Below are positions 48,997 through 56,602 of a stretch of DNA of 64,000 nt, one piece after another. The notes under the pieces were generated by a model that ran no database searches, was not told where the DNA came from, and was given only the letters and a program-made list of their open reading frames with translations. The position numbers and the translations under genes are program-made. Origin of the DNA: Streptomyces sp. TLI_171 (GTDB lineage Bacteria; Actinomycetota; Actinomycetes; Streptomycetales; Streptomycetaceae); assembly GCF_003610255.1 (NCBI RefSeq), contig NZ_RAPS01000001.1, forward strand, positions 7,033,001 through 7,097,000. The letters are read 5' to 3'. The number at the start of each line of letters is the position of its first letter. Positions within the stretch are counted from its first letter, which is position 1.

Positions 48997-49575
48997 TCAG
49001 CGCCGGGCCCGCACCCCGTCCAGGGCGATGGCAAGGACCCGGTCGCGCTGCTCCTCGCTCGGGAACGCCACCGAGGTGATGCCGGAGACCATCCGCAGCA
49101 GGTCGTCGATGCTCATGTCCTCGCGCACCTCGCCGGCCGCCTGGGCGCGCAGCAGCAGCGGGGTGCCCGCGTCGTACATCGACTGCAGGCAGGCCAGGAA
49201 GACGGTGGACTCCTCGCCCGCGAGCGCCTCGCGGATCGCGCGCTTGGTCATCGCGTACTCGACGAACCGGCGCAGCCAGGCGGTCAGGGCCGGCCACGGG
49301 GGCTGGTCGGCGACCTCCGCGGCGACCCGGCCGAGGTCGTCGACCTCGTTGGCGTAGACCGCCTCGAAGAGGTGGCGGCGGGTCGGGAAGTTGCGGTAGA
49401 GGGTGCCGATGCCGACGCCGGCGCGCCGCGCGATGTCCTCCAGGGACGCCTCGGCGCCGTGCTCGGCGAACGCCTCGCGGGCGGCGGCCAGCAGCGCGTC
49501 GAAGTTGCGCGCGGCGTCCGCACGGCGCGGGCGGCGCGCGGCGAGGAACTCGCTGACGACGATCTGATCCGGCAC
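48997..49575 (-). CDS. TetR family transcriptional regulator
   Basis: A 192-residue TetR regulator: helix-turn-helix at about 20-65 (LLAAAREAFAEHGAEASLEDIARRAGVGIGTLYRNFPTRRHLFEAVY), then a helical ligand-binding domain ending RVLAIALDGVRARR. GTG 49575 has GAGG 6 bases upstream. The upstream frame to 49653 lacks similarity and contains the operator sequence. It is divergent from a DHA2-like MFS gene; paired GAGGCATGCCTC palindromes in the shared region are its probable sites, so it represses the exporter and itself. Confidence 0.9.
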   Translation of the reverse strand: MPDQIVVSEFLAARRPRRADAARNFDALLAAAREAFAEHGAEASLEDIARRAGVGIGTLYRNFPTRRHLFEAVYANEVDDLGRVAAEVADQPPWPALTAWLRRFVEYAMTKRAIREALAGEESTVFLACLQSMYDAGTPLLLRAQAAGEVREDMSIDDLLRMVSGITSVAFPSEEQRDRVLAIALDGVRARR

Positions 49576-49600
49576 GGGTGACCTCGTTTCGACATCCGGA

Positions 49601-49642
49601 TTGAACCGGAGGCATGCCTCCGCTAATCTGGAGGCATGCCTC
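49601..49642 (+). promoter_or_regulatory. MFS promoter with twin TetR operators
   Basis: TTGAAC (-35, 49601-49606) and TAATCT (-10, 49624-49629) are 17 bp apart. Palindrome 1 (CGGAGGCATGCCTCCG, 49607-49622) fills the spacer; palindrome 2 (GAGGCATGCCTC, 49631-49642) covers the predicted transcription start. Their centres are 22 bp apart, about two helical turns, so two dimers would bind on the same face. Confidence 0.8.
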
Positions 49643-49826
49643 GACTTTAGCACCGGGGCCCCTGCTTCGGCCTGCCCCGTGCCGGTCGGCCCCTCACTCT
49701 TCCGTGCCCGTCACCCGCTCGATCGTCGCTGGGTGACCGCTCCGTCACCGCTCGTCCCCCGTCTGCTTTCCTGCCGGGGCGCGCCGCCGATCCCGCGTGC
49801 CCCGACCCGAGTCCCGAGAGGGTTCG

Positions 49827-51269
49827 ATGAACCGCCAGTCCCCCCGTGTGACCTTCGGCGTGCTCGCCACCGGCGCGGGCGTGTTCGCCCTGCTCCAGTC
49901 ACTGATCACGCCCGCCCTGCCGATCGTCCAGCAGGCGATGCACACCTCGCAGTCCACCGTCACCTGGGTGATGACGGCGTACCTGCTCTCCGCCTCCGTC
50001 TTCACCCCGATCCTCGGCCGGGTCGGCGACCTGGCCGGCAAGAAGCGCACCCTGGTCGCCGCGCTCGGCGCCCTGCTGATCGGCTGCCTGGTCGACGCCC
50101 TCGCGCCCAACATCACCGTGCTGATCCTCGGCCGCGTCCTGCAGGGCATCGGCGGCGCGCTGTTCCCGCTGTCCTTCGGCATCATCCGGGACGAGTTCCC
50201 GGCCGGGAAGGTGGCCGGCGGCATCAGCAACCTGTCCGCCGTGATCGCCGTCGGCAGCGGCCTCGGCATGGTGCTGGCCGGTCCGATCGTCGGCGCCCTC
50301 GACTACCGCTGGCTGTTCTGGCTGCCCGTCATCGTGGTCGCCGCCACCATCGCGCTCGCCCACCGCTACATCCCCGAGTCGCCCACCCGCAGCGAGGGCG
50401 CCGTCGACTGGCTCTCCGCGGTGCTGCTCTCCGGCTGGCTGGTCGCGCTGCTGCTGCCGGTCAGTCAGGCCGCCCAGTGGGGCTGGGGGTCCGCCCGGGT
50501 GCTCGGCCTGCTCGCCGTCGCCGTCCTGCTGTTCGCCGCCTGGGCGTTCAACGAGGCCCGCTCCCGCAACCCGCTGATCGACCTGCGCGTCATGCGGCTG
50601 CCCGCCGTCTGGACCACCAACACGGCCGCCCTGCTGTTCGGCGCCGGCATGTACGCGGTCTGGGCCTTCCTGCCCGGCTTCGTCCAGACGCCCGTGAGCG
50701 CCGGCTACGGCTTCGGCTCCACCGTCTCCGGCGCCGGCCTGCTGATGCTCCCGATGGTCGGCGCGATGTTCGTCGCCGGCGTGGTCGGCGGGCGGATCGC
50801 CGGACGCTTCCCCGCCAAGGCGCAGCTCACCACCGGCGCCCTGCTCGGCGCGGTCGCCTGCGCGCTGCTCGCCGCCCGGCACGGCACGCCCGCGGACGTC
50901 GCCCTCGCGGCCGGCGTGTTCGGCCTCGGCATCGGCCTGGCCTTCGCCTCGATGAGCAACCTCATCGTGCAGAGCGTGCCCGCCGCGCAGACCGGCGCCG
51001 CCACCGGCATGAACGCCAACATCCGCACCATCGGCGGCTCGATGGGCGCCGCCCTGATGACCGGTCTGGTCACCGGCCACCTGCAGCCCTCCGGCCGCCC
51101 CTACGAATCCGGCTACACCCACGGCTTCGCGCTGCTGGCCGTGTTCTGCCTGGCCGCCGCCTTCGCCGCGCTGCTCGTCCCGGCCCGCCGCGCGGTGCCG
51201 GCAACCGTCCCGGTCGAGGCCGCGGCAGCCCAGCGGGAGACCGTCGCGCAGCGCGAGACCGTCGGGTAG
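49827..51269 (+). CDS. MFS transporter (DHA2-like drug exporter)
   Basis: A 480-residue, 12-14 helix exporter. FALLQSLITPALPIVQQAM and VTWVMTAYLLSASVFTPILGRVGDLAGKKR are typical DHA2 helix 1-2 and the loop motif A; LGRVLQGIGGALFPLSFGIIRDEFP is motif C-like. The C-terminal tail has an imperfect QRETV repeat. ATG 49827 has GAGAGGG upstream. A TetR gene lies divergently, with a double operator at the -10/-35 region (49601-49642), about 190 nt from the start codon. The exported compound is unknown. Confidence 0.9.
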   Translation: MNRQSPRVTFGVLATGAGVFALLQSLITPALPIVQQAMHTSQSTVTWVMTAYLLSASVFTPILGRVGDLAGKKRTLVAALGALLIGCLVDALAPNITVLILGRVLQGIGGALFPLSFGIIRDEFPAGKVAGGISNLSAVIAVGSGLGMVLAGPIVGALDYRWLFWLPVIVVAATIALAHRYIPESPTRSEGAVDWLSAVLLSGWLVALLLPVSQAAQWGWGSARVLGLLAVAVLLFAAWAFNEARSRNPLIDLRVMRLPAVWTTNTAALLFGAGMYAVWAFLPGFVQTPVSAGYGFGSTVSGAGLLMLPMVGAMFVAGVVGGRIAGRFPAKAQLTTGALLGAVACALLAARHGTPADVALAAGVFGLGIGLAFASMSNLIVQSVPAAQTGAATGMNANIRTIGGSMGAALMTGLVTGHLQPSGRPYESGYTHGFALLAVFCLAAAFAALLVPARRAVPATVPVEAAAAQRETVAQRETVG

Positions 51270-51393
51270 CGGGTGCCCGTCGGCGGCGGAGCGTCGGGGA
51301 CGGGTGGATGTTCGGGCCGGACGCGCCTTCGGCGGCGCGCCCGGCCCGTCGTGCCTGCCCCCCGGGGTCCTGGCCGTGCTCCCGGCGGTGCGT

Positions 51394-51783
51394 TCAGCAG
51401 TCGCGGAGCTCCGGCGACTGGTTCAGCAGCTGCGCCCGCGGCGAGGTGAACTTCCGGTAGGCGTCCGTGAGTTCGGCGTGCGGGTGGAAGACCGCCAGGC
51501 GGTGGCAGTTCTGGAAGGCGAGCTTCACCGAGAAGTGCCGCTCCAGCGCCCCGCGGATCGAGTCGCTGGCCAGCGCGCGCAGCAACTGGGCCCGCTCGGC
51601 CTCGCTCGGGGCCACCGTGTTGTCGGCGAACTCGGCGTCCGTGGTCGCGAGTTCGGCCGTCAGGTCGTTGACCAGGCGGTACGCGTACGGCAGGGAGGTG
51701 CGGACGGTGGCGAGGAAGTCGGCGTCGGCGACCTCGTCGCGCTCGGCGAGGGCCAGCAGTGAGGGGGAGACGTCCAGGGACAT
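51394..51783 (-). CDS. SCO5389-family protein
   Basis: A 129-residue protein matching the Streptomyces SCO5389 family: MSLDVSPSLLALAERDEVADADFLATVRTSLPYAYRLV, then GALERHFSVKLAFQNCHRLAVF and the ending LLNQSPELRDC. Function is unknown; it is soluble and helical. ATG 51783 was chosen from the family start. A 15-bp Zur-like box lies 32 bp upstream, so it may respond to zinc. Monocistronic. Confidence 0.82.
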   Translation of the reverse strand: MSLDVSPSLLALAERDEVADADFLATVRTSLPYAYRLVNDLTAELATTDAEFADNTVAPSEAERAQLLRALASDSIRGALERHFSVKLAFQNCHRLAVFHPHAELTDAYRKFTSPRAQLLNQSPELRDC

Positions 51784-51814
51784 GGCGGGGCGGACCTTTC
51801 CAGGATCATGAAAG

Positions 51815-51829
51815 TGGAAGTCGTTTTCA
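51815..51829 (-). promoter_or_regulatory. Zur-like operator
   Basis: The minus strand reads TGAAAACGACTTCCA (51829-51815), a 7-1-7 dyad agreeing with the actinobacterial Zur consensus TGAAAATGATTTTCA at 12 of 15 positions by my count. It lies in a larger inverted repeat (CAGGATCA at 51801-51808 and TGATCCTG at 51834-51841) next to a TTGAAA element. Confidence 0.45.
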
Positions 51830-51964
51830 ATAAGTGATCCTGTCGCTCGCCTGATGCACTGTCAATTCCGCTCCCTCGTTCGGGGCAACACGGCGTGTCG
51901 CCCGGCTCGCGGCCCGCACCGGCCCTTCCTAGAGTGGGTGGAGACGACCGCGAGGAGGCCCCCG

Positions 51965-52234
51965 ATGGACGAGCAGCGCACGAAAGGCGGCACCGACCGC
52001 CACATCCTGGAGCGGATCAGCGAGATGGTCGAGGCCGAACGCGGCCTGCGCGCGGCGCTCGCCGAGGGGCGCATCGACGAGTCCACCGAACACCGCGAAC
52101 TCAAGGACATCGAGGAGCAGCTCGACCAGTGCTGGGACCTGCTCCGCCAGCGCCGCGCCCGGGTCAACGTCGGAGAGGACCCGGACCAGGCCGCCGTGCG
52201 CAGCGTCGAAGAGGTCGAACGCTACGAGTCGTAG
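51965..52234 (+). CDS. DUF2630 family protein
   Basis: An 89-residue acidic, helical protein: DRHILERISEMVEAERGLRAALAEGRIDESTEHRELKDIEEQLDQCWDLLRQRRAR, a long coiled-coil-like stretch typical of DUF2630, then a VRSVEEVERYES tail. Its function is unknown. ATG 51965 has GAGGAGG 6 bases upstream. A TAGAGT element lies 30 bp upstream. Confidence 0.85.
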   Translation: MDEQRTKGGTDRHILERISEMVEAERGLRAALAEGRIDESTEHRELKDIEEQLDQCWDLLRQRRARVNVGEDPDQAAVRSVEEVERYES

Positions 52235-52273
52235 CGGGGGCCGCCGGGCGGCCCGGCTCGGAGCGGGGGCGCG

Positions 52274-52783
52274 TCAGGCGCCGGAGGCGTCCAGGTTCGC
52301 GGTGACGCGGTCGAGCAGTTCGCGCAGGGCGCGCACGTCCTCGATCGGGAGGCCGGCGGCGGTCAGGATGTGGCGCGGGACGGCGCGGGCGGGGGCGCGC
52401 AGCGCGCGGCCGGCCTCGGTGGGCGTGACCAGCACCGAGCGCTCGTCCTGCGGGCTGCGCTCGCGCACGATCAGGCCGGCCGCCTCCAGGCGCTTGAGCA
52501 GCGGCGAGAGGGTGCCGGAGTCCAGTCGCAGCCGCTCGCCGAGCTGCTTGACCGGCAGTTCGCCGTCCTCCCAGAGCACCAGCATCACCAGGTACTGCGG
52601 ATACGTCAGGCCGAGGTCCTTGAGCGCGGTGCGGTAGACGCTGCCGAAGGCGCGGGAGGCGGCGTTCAGCGCGAAGCAGATCTGCTGGTCGAGCAGGAGC
52701 AGGTCGTCCGTGCCGTCGAGCAGCGGGCCGTTGCCGCCGCTCGCGTCGCTCCCGCCGTGCCGGTTCTCGCCGTGCCAGGTCAT
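52274..52783 (-). CDS. ohrR: MarR family regulator, OhrR-like
   Basis: A 169-residue MarR protein. Cys36 in LLDQQICFALNAASRAF matches the peroxide-sensing Cys of OhrR. The winged helix is at about 70-115 (VKQLGERLRLDSGTLSPLLKRLEAAGLIVRERSPQDERS). It is divergent from ohr. TACCCT lies 6 bases before ATG 52783 (minus strand), a leaderless arrangement. Organic hydroperoxides should oxidise Cys36 and release repression of ohr. Confidence 0.9.
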   Translation of the reverse strand: MTWHGENRHGGSDASGGNGPLLDGTDDLLLLDQQICFALNAASRAFGSVYRTALKDLGLTYPQYLVMLVLWEDGELPVKQLGERLRLDSGTLSPLLKRLEAAGLIVRERSPQDERSVLVTPTEAGRALRAPARAVPRHILTAAGLPIEDVRALRELLDRVTANLDASGA

Positions 52784-52789
52784 GGGACA

Positions 52790-52840
52790 AGGGTAGCGCG
52801 CGGCCGATTCAGTTGTGCGCAATTGAGTTGTGTGCTGTAG
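52790..52840. promoter_or_regulatory. ohrR-ohr divergent control region
   Basis: TTGTGCGCAA at 52813-52822 and a similar GAGTTGTGTGC unit following at 52825-52835 resemble OhrR boxes, with the minus-strand TACCCT of ohrR at 52790-52795. A -10 for ohr is not clear. Confidence 0.5.
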
Positions 52841-52938
52841 TTGTGGGCAGGACAGGGCGGAGCGCCCGGCACCGGGGAACGGCGACGGACGGCTCCGACG
52901 GGCAACTGGTCTGACGAACGACGAAGGAGAAGCAGGAC

Positions 52939-53349
52939 ATGGACGCGCTCTACACCGCTGTGGCCACCGCGAACGGCCGCGAGGGCCGCGCCGTCAGCTC
53001 CGACGGCCAGCTCGACCTCAAGCTCTCGCCGCCGCCCGCGCTCGGCGGCAGCGGCGAGGGGACCAACCCGGAGCAGCTGTTCGCGGCCGGCTACGCGGCG
53101 TGCTTCGCCGGCGCGCTCGGCGTGGTCGCCCGGCAGTCGAAGGTCGACATCTCCGAGGTGTCGGTGACCGCCGAGGTCACCATCGGCAAGGACGAGAACG
53201 GCTTCGGCCTGTCCGCCGTCATCCGGGTCGAGCTGCCCGAGGAGCTGGCCGGCGAGCCCGGTGAGCTGCTGGTCAAGCAGGCCCACCAGGTCTGCCCGTA
53301 CTCCAAGGCCACCGCGGGGAACATTCCGGTGGAGCTGATCGTCGAATAA
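52939..53349 (+). CDS. ohr: Organic hydroperoxide resistance protein Ohr
   Basis: A 136-residue Ohr/OsmC-fold peroxidase. Catalytic Cys in GYAACFAGAL (near residue 55-60) and resolving Cys in HQVCPYSKA (near 120) form the active dithiol that reduces organic hydroperoxides. It is divergent from ohrR, its repressor. ATG 52939 has GAAGGAG upstream. Two GC-rich terminator hairpins follow the stop codon (53376-53414 and 53420-53461), the second with 15-bp arms. The 3' half of the gene is overlapped by an antisense reading frame of the convergent GDSL gene. Confidence 0.95.
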   Translation: MDALYTAVATANGREGRAVSSDGQLDLKLSPPPALGGSGEGTNPEQLFAAGYAACFAGALGVVARQSKVDISEVSVTAEVTIGKDENGFGLSAVIRVELPEELAGEPGELLVKQAHQVCPYSKATAGNIPVELIVE

Positions 53350-54275
53350 GGCGAGGCAGGGGTCTCACCTGGGGTCTGCGGGCCGCATCCGCGTGGGGGC
53401 GGGGCGGCCCGCAGTGGTGTCCGCTCGCACACCGGACGCCGGGGCGCGGTGTGCGAGCGGAAGTTCGGAACGGGTCGGACGGGACGGGGCGGGTCAGAGG
53501 GGAGCAGCTCCGGGCGCTTCGCCTCCACGTGGTCACCGGAGGACTCGCCGCGCAACCGGCGCCCCACCCAGGGCAGCAGGAAGGTGCGCGCCCACTGCAG
53601 GTTCTCCCGGCGCTGGTCGGCCGCAGTGGTGAACGGCGCCGGCGGCCACGCGGCCTCCGGGTCCCCGTCCACGGCCAGGCCGAGCGAGCGGGCCGCGAGC
53701 AGGGCCACCCGCTGGTGCCCCTCCGGGGACAGGTGCAGCCGGTCGTCCGACCAGGCCCGGCGGTCGTGCACCGCGCGCAGCGACCACAGGTCCGCGACGG
53801 CCAGGCCGTTGCGGTCGGCGATCGCCCGCAGGTGCGCGTTGTAGGTGGCGATCTTGCCGCGCAGGTGGCGCAGCACCGGCACGGTGCGGGTGTCGAAGCC
53901 GGTGCAGATCAGCACCGTTCCGGCGCTCTCGCGCAGTTCCAGCACGGCCGACTCGAAGTGCTCGGCGATCAGGTCCGGGTCGCTGCCCGGGCGCAGGATG
54001 TCGTTGCCGCCCGCGCACAGGGTCACCAGGTCCGGGCGGAGTTGACGGACCTTCGGAACCTGCTCGGCGACGATCTGGTCCAGCAGGCGGCCGCGGACGG
54101 CCAGGTTGGCGTACCGGAAGTCGTGCTCCGGGCGGCGCGCGGCCAGCATCCCGGCCAGGCGGTCGGCCCAGCCGGCGAACTGGCCGTCCGGGCCGGGATC
54201 GTTCAGGCCCTCGGTGAAGCTGTCCCCGAGGGCGGCGTACGAACTGAGGTCAAGGGTCTCCTGGTAGTCGGCCAT
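53091..54275 (-). CDS. SGNH/GDSL hydrolase with long antisense C-terminal extension
   Basis: The first 250 residues are a typical SGNH hydrolase: block I LGDSFTEGLNDP (Ser nucleophile), VRGRLLDQIV, the GGND block CAGGNDILRP, and the catalytic Asp/His in WSDDRLHLSPEGHQ. It should be an esterase or lipase of small substrates. Related proteins normally stop near the AKRPELLPS segment; here no stop occurs and the frame continues another 130 residues (53091-53460) through the ohr terminators and 259 bp antisense to ohr. The extension is low-complexity and probably not functional. The stop may have been lost. ATG 54275 is the start; an AACTATCT element is just upstream. Confidence 0.8.
   Translation of the reverse strand: MADYQETLDLSSYAALGDSFTEGLNDPGPDGQFAGWADRLAGMLAARRPEHDFRYANLAVRGRLLDQIVAEQVPKVRQLRPDLVTLCAGGNDILRPGSDPDLIAEHFESAVLELRESAGTVLICTGFDTRTVPVLRHLRGKIATYNAHLRAIADRNGLAVADLWSLRAVHDRRAWSDDRLHLSPEGHQRVALLAARSLGLAVDGDPEAAWPPAPFTTAADQRRENLQWARTFLLPWVGRRLRGESSGDHVEAKRPELLPSDPPRPVRPVPNFRSHTAPRRPVCERTPLRAAPPPRGCGPQTPGETPASPYSTISSTGMFPAVALEYGQTWWACLTSSSPGSPASSSGSSTRMTADRPKPFSSLPMVTSAVTDTSEMSTFDCRATTPSAPAKHAA
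53376..53414 (+). terminator. ohr terminator hairpin 1
   Basis: CTGCGGGCCGC (53376-53386) pairs perfectly with 53404-53414; 17-base loop. Confidence 0.65.
53420..53461. terminator. Second ohr/GDSL hairpin
   Basis: Perfect 15-bp arms 53420-53434 and 53447-53461 with a 12-base loop. It lies inside the 3' part of the GDSL reading frame. Confidence 0.65.
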
Positions 54276-54428
54276 GCAGGAGATAGTTCACCTTGTGAAG
54301 TGACTTACGCCACCGTAGGTGCCACGTGGCACAGGGTGATCTCTGCCACGGGGGCCGAGCCGTTACCCTTCAGAGGTCTTCAGGGGTTCGAAACAGCCAG
54401 GCCGAGCAGCGAGGAGAGGAGGGTCGGC

Positions 54429-54560
54429 GTGACCAGCGATGCCGTCCGCGAGGAGAAGTCGCGGCGCAAGCAGATGATGATCCGGGCGCTGATCTACATC
54501 GTGGGCACCCACCTCTTCGCCGGGTTCGTGATCCTGCTGTTCGCCGTCGGGCACCACTGA
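54429..54560 (+). CDS. DUF6126 small membrane protein
   Basis: A 43-residue protein. A short basic N-terminus (VREEKSRRKQ) precedes a single membrane helix (ALIYIVGTHLFAGFVILLFAV), ending HH. This matches the actinobacterial DUF6126 family. GTG 54429 has GGAGGG 6 bases upstream. In related genomes such genes often follow a helix-turn-helix gene; here none is adjacent. Function unknown. Confidence 0.85.
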   Translation: MTSDAVREEKSRRKQMMIRALIYIVGTHLFAGFVILLFAVGHH

Positions 54561-54605
54561 CGCCGCGCTCCGGGCGGCTCGACCACGGCCGTTCCTCGGC
54601 GCTGC

Positions 54606-54962
54606 TCACTCGCGGTCGGCTGCGGGCGGCCCGTCGGCACCGTCGGCTGCGGGGAGCACCCGGGCGGCGACCTTGGCCAGGTGAACGTCGAACGCGGCGG
54701 CCGGATCCGGGTGCACCCGGGTCAGGGCGACCAGCGCCGTGATCACCACGTCGCACAGCTCGCCCGCCACGTCGTCCCAGGTGTGCGAGAAACCCTTGCG
54801 CGGGTTCTGGCCGAGTGCGCCGATCACCGCCTCGGCCACCTCGCCGGCCTCCTCGCTGAGCTTGAGGCACTGCAACACCCGCTGCATCTCCGGGGGTTGG
54901 GTGCTTCCCTCGGCCAGCCACGCCGCCAGGCGGCGCACCGTCTCCCACTGCTGCGCGTCCAC
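54606..54962 (-). CDS. MazG-like nucleotide pyrophosphohydrolase family protein
   Basis: A 118-residue all-helical protein with the MazG/dUTPase-like metal motif EExxE-N-ExxD: KLSEEAGEVAEAVIGALGQ (about 42-60) and DDVAGELCDVVITALVAL (near 75-90). It should hydrolyse nucleoside triphosphates to monophosphates. GTG 54962 follows GGAGGGGG; ATG 55049 would add a charged tail without similarity. The substrate (dCTP, dUTP or modified nucleotides) is open. Confidence 0.83.
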   Translation of the reverse strand: MDAQQWETVRRLAAWLAEGSTQPPEMQRVLQCLKLSEEAGEVAEAVIGALGQNPRKGFSHTWDDVAGELCDVVITALVALTRVHPDPAAAFDVHLAKVAARVLPAADGADGPPAADRE

Positions 54963-55113
54963 GACGCCCCCCTCCACCCTCGGTGTCCCCCCGCGGAGCG
55001 GTGCGGAACCCGCCGTGCCGTCCGCATTCGTCTCCGCGTCGGTGTCCACGTCGCCGACGCCTCTGACCGTACCGGGCGGGCGGGCGGTGGCCGGGGCCGG
55101 CGCTGACGGGGTG

Positions 55114-55476
55114 TCAGTGCAGGCGCTGCTGCCAGTCGATCGGCACGTGGCCGAGCGGGCCGGGGGTGGGCTGGGTGACCGGGTGCGCGGACGGGCCGGC
55201 CAGGGGCGGGCCCTCGTAGAACTGCTCGGTCTCGGTGTTCCAGAACCAGTCCTCGCCGGGTTCGAAACTGGTCAGGAACGGGTGGCCGGCCGCCCGGGCG
55301 TGGGCCGTGGCGTGCTGGGACGGCGAGGAGTCGCAGCACCCGATGTGCCCGCACGCCGCGCACCTGCGCAGGTGGAACCACCAGCCCTGGCCCTCTCCCG
55401 CCAGACACTCCACGCAGCCGTCGCCACTGGGCGGCACGCTCGGGTCGATACCGGGGATCCCCGTGTCTTCGCTCAT
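55114..55476 (-). CDS. UBP-type zinc finger protein
   Basis: A 120-residue protein with a zf-UBP domain: CVECLAG...WWFHLRRCAACGHIGCCDSSPSQHATAHARAAGHP, giving Cys and His ligands for two or three zinc ions, then the motif FEPGEDWFWN with Trp residues. In eukaryotes zf-UBP binds the ubiquitin C-terminus; in actinobacteria its ligand is unknown. ATG 55476 has GGAGGTG 6 bases upstream. Single gene. Confidence 0.9.
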   Translation of the reverse strand: MSEDTGIPGIDPSVPPSGDGCVECLAGEGQGWWFHLRRCAACGHIGCCDSSPSQHATAHARAAGHPFLTSFEPGEDWFWNTETEQFYEGPPLAGPSAHPVTQPTPGPLGHVPIDWQQRLH

Positions 55477-55791
55477 CGCGGCACCTCCGTGACGAGCCTA
55501 TGCCCGGGGTGGCGGTCGGCGCGGCAGGCGGACCCGGCGCGGCGAAGTGATGCGGCGGGGTGCTGCGGCGGCGAGGTGCGGGGAGGGGGCGATTCGGGCG
55601 GGCTCCGGGGTGTCGCCGTCGGCCGGAGAGACGGCGCCTGACGGGGCGTCGGTGCGGCCCGCAGACGGATTCCTAACTGATCTACAGTGCTGTAGATTCA
55701 AGGGTGGGGCCGGGTCCCGTCCGAGTGGCCGGGTGATGGCCGCCGGGCCGAACTGCCGGGCCCGGTACGGGGATACCACAGGAGGGCACAC
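55477..55791. other. 315-bp region upstream of terD
   Basis: No gene seen. It carries the sharp palindrome 55680-55697 in an AT-richer pocket, about 95 bp from the terD start; the rest is GC-rich. Confidence 0.6.
55680..55697. promoter_or_regulatory. 18-bp palindrome ATCTACAG-TG-CTGTAGAT
   Basis: Eight-base arms match perfectly around TG. It resembles BlaI/MecI-type operators (TACA-N4-TGTA core). It probably regulates the downstream TerD-family gene; the regulator is not in the window. Confidence 0.6.
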
Positions 55792-56367
55792 ATGGGAGTC
55801 ACGCTCGCCAAGGGCGGCAACGTCTCGCTGACGAAGGAGGCCCCCGGGCTCACCAACGTCATCGTCGGCCTCGGCTGGGACGTCCGGGCCACCACGGGCG
55901 CCGACTTCGACCTGGACGCCAGCGCGCTGCTGTGCGGCGACGGCGGCCGGGTGCTCAGCGACCAGCACTTCGTCTTCTACAACAACCTGCGCAGCCCCGA
56001 GGGCTCGGTCGAGCACAGCGGCGACAACCTCACCGGTGGCGGTGGCGGTGACGACGAGCAGATCAGGGTCGACCTGACCGCCGTCCCGCCGCAGGTCGCC
56101 AAGGTGGTCTTCCCGGTGTCGATCTACGACGCGGAGAACCGGCACCAGAGCTTCGGCCAGGTGCGCAACGCCTTCATCCGGATCGTCAACGAGGCCGACG
56201 GCAGCGAGGTGGCGCGCTACGACCTGTCCGAGGACGCCTCCACCGAGACCGCGATGGTCTTCGGCGAGCTGTACCGCTACGGCGTCGAATGGAAGTTCCG
56301 CGCCATCGGCCAGGGTTACGCCTCCGGCCTGCGCGGCATCGCGCTGGACTACGGCGTCAACGTCTGA
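55792..56367 (+). CDS. TerD family tellurium-resistance/calcium-binding protein
   Basis: A 191-residue TerD-family protein: [30 protein letters not shown], the two Ca-binding acidic loops ([11 protein letters not shown] and [18 protein letters not shown]), and the ending [24 protein letters not shown]. TerD homologues bind Ca and are linked to tellurite resistance, phage and stress phenotypes; in Streptomyces they are multicopy. ATG 55792 has GGAGGG upstream. It stands alone with a regulated palindrome upstream. Confidence 0.93.
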   Translation: MGVTLAKGGNVSLTKEAPGLTNVIVGLGWDVRATTGADFDLDASALLCGDGGRVLSDQHFVFYNNLRSPEGSVEHSGDNLTGGGGGDDEQIRVDLTAVPPQVAKVVFPVSIYDAENRHQSFGQVRNAFIRIVNEADGSEVARYDLSEDASTETAMVFGELYRYGVEWKFRAIGQGYASGLRGIALDYGVNV

Positions 56368-56590
56368 CCCATCCTTCGGACGGCCTCCCGACGTCGTCCC
56401 GACGTTCTCCTGATGACCGCTTCGGCGACCCCGCTGGTCGGGGGCGTCGGGGCGGTCGCGCCCGCTGCGGTGCCGGGTGCCGGGTGCTGGGTGCCACTGC
56501 GGGCTCGGTGTGCCGGGTTCCGGGGGTCGAGGTCGGTAACGGATCGGCCCGGCCGGGGTGTCGGCTGTTGGGCCGCACGGGGCCCTGTGG

Positions 56591-56596
56591 CAGGCT
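56591..56596 (+). promoter_or_regulatory. Candidate -10 element CAGGCT, leaderless start
   Basis: CAGGCT, 6 bases, then ATG 56603. Confidence 0.4.
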
Positions 56597-56602
56597 CGGC
56601 GC

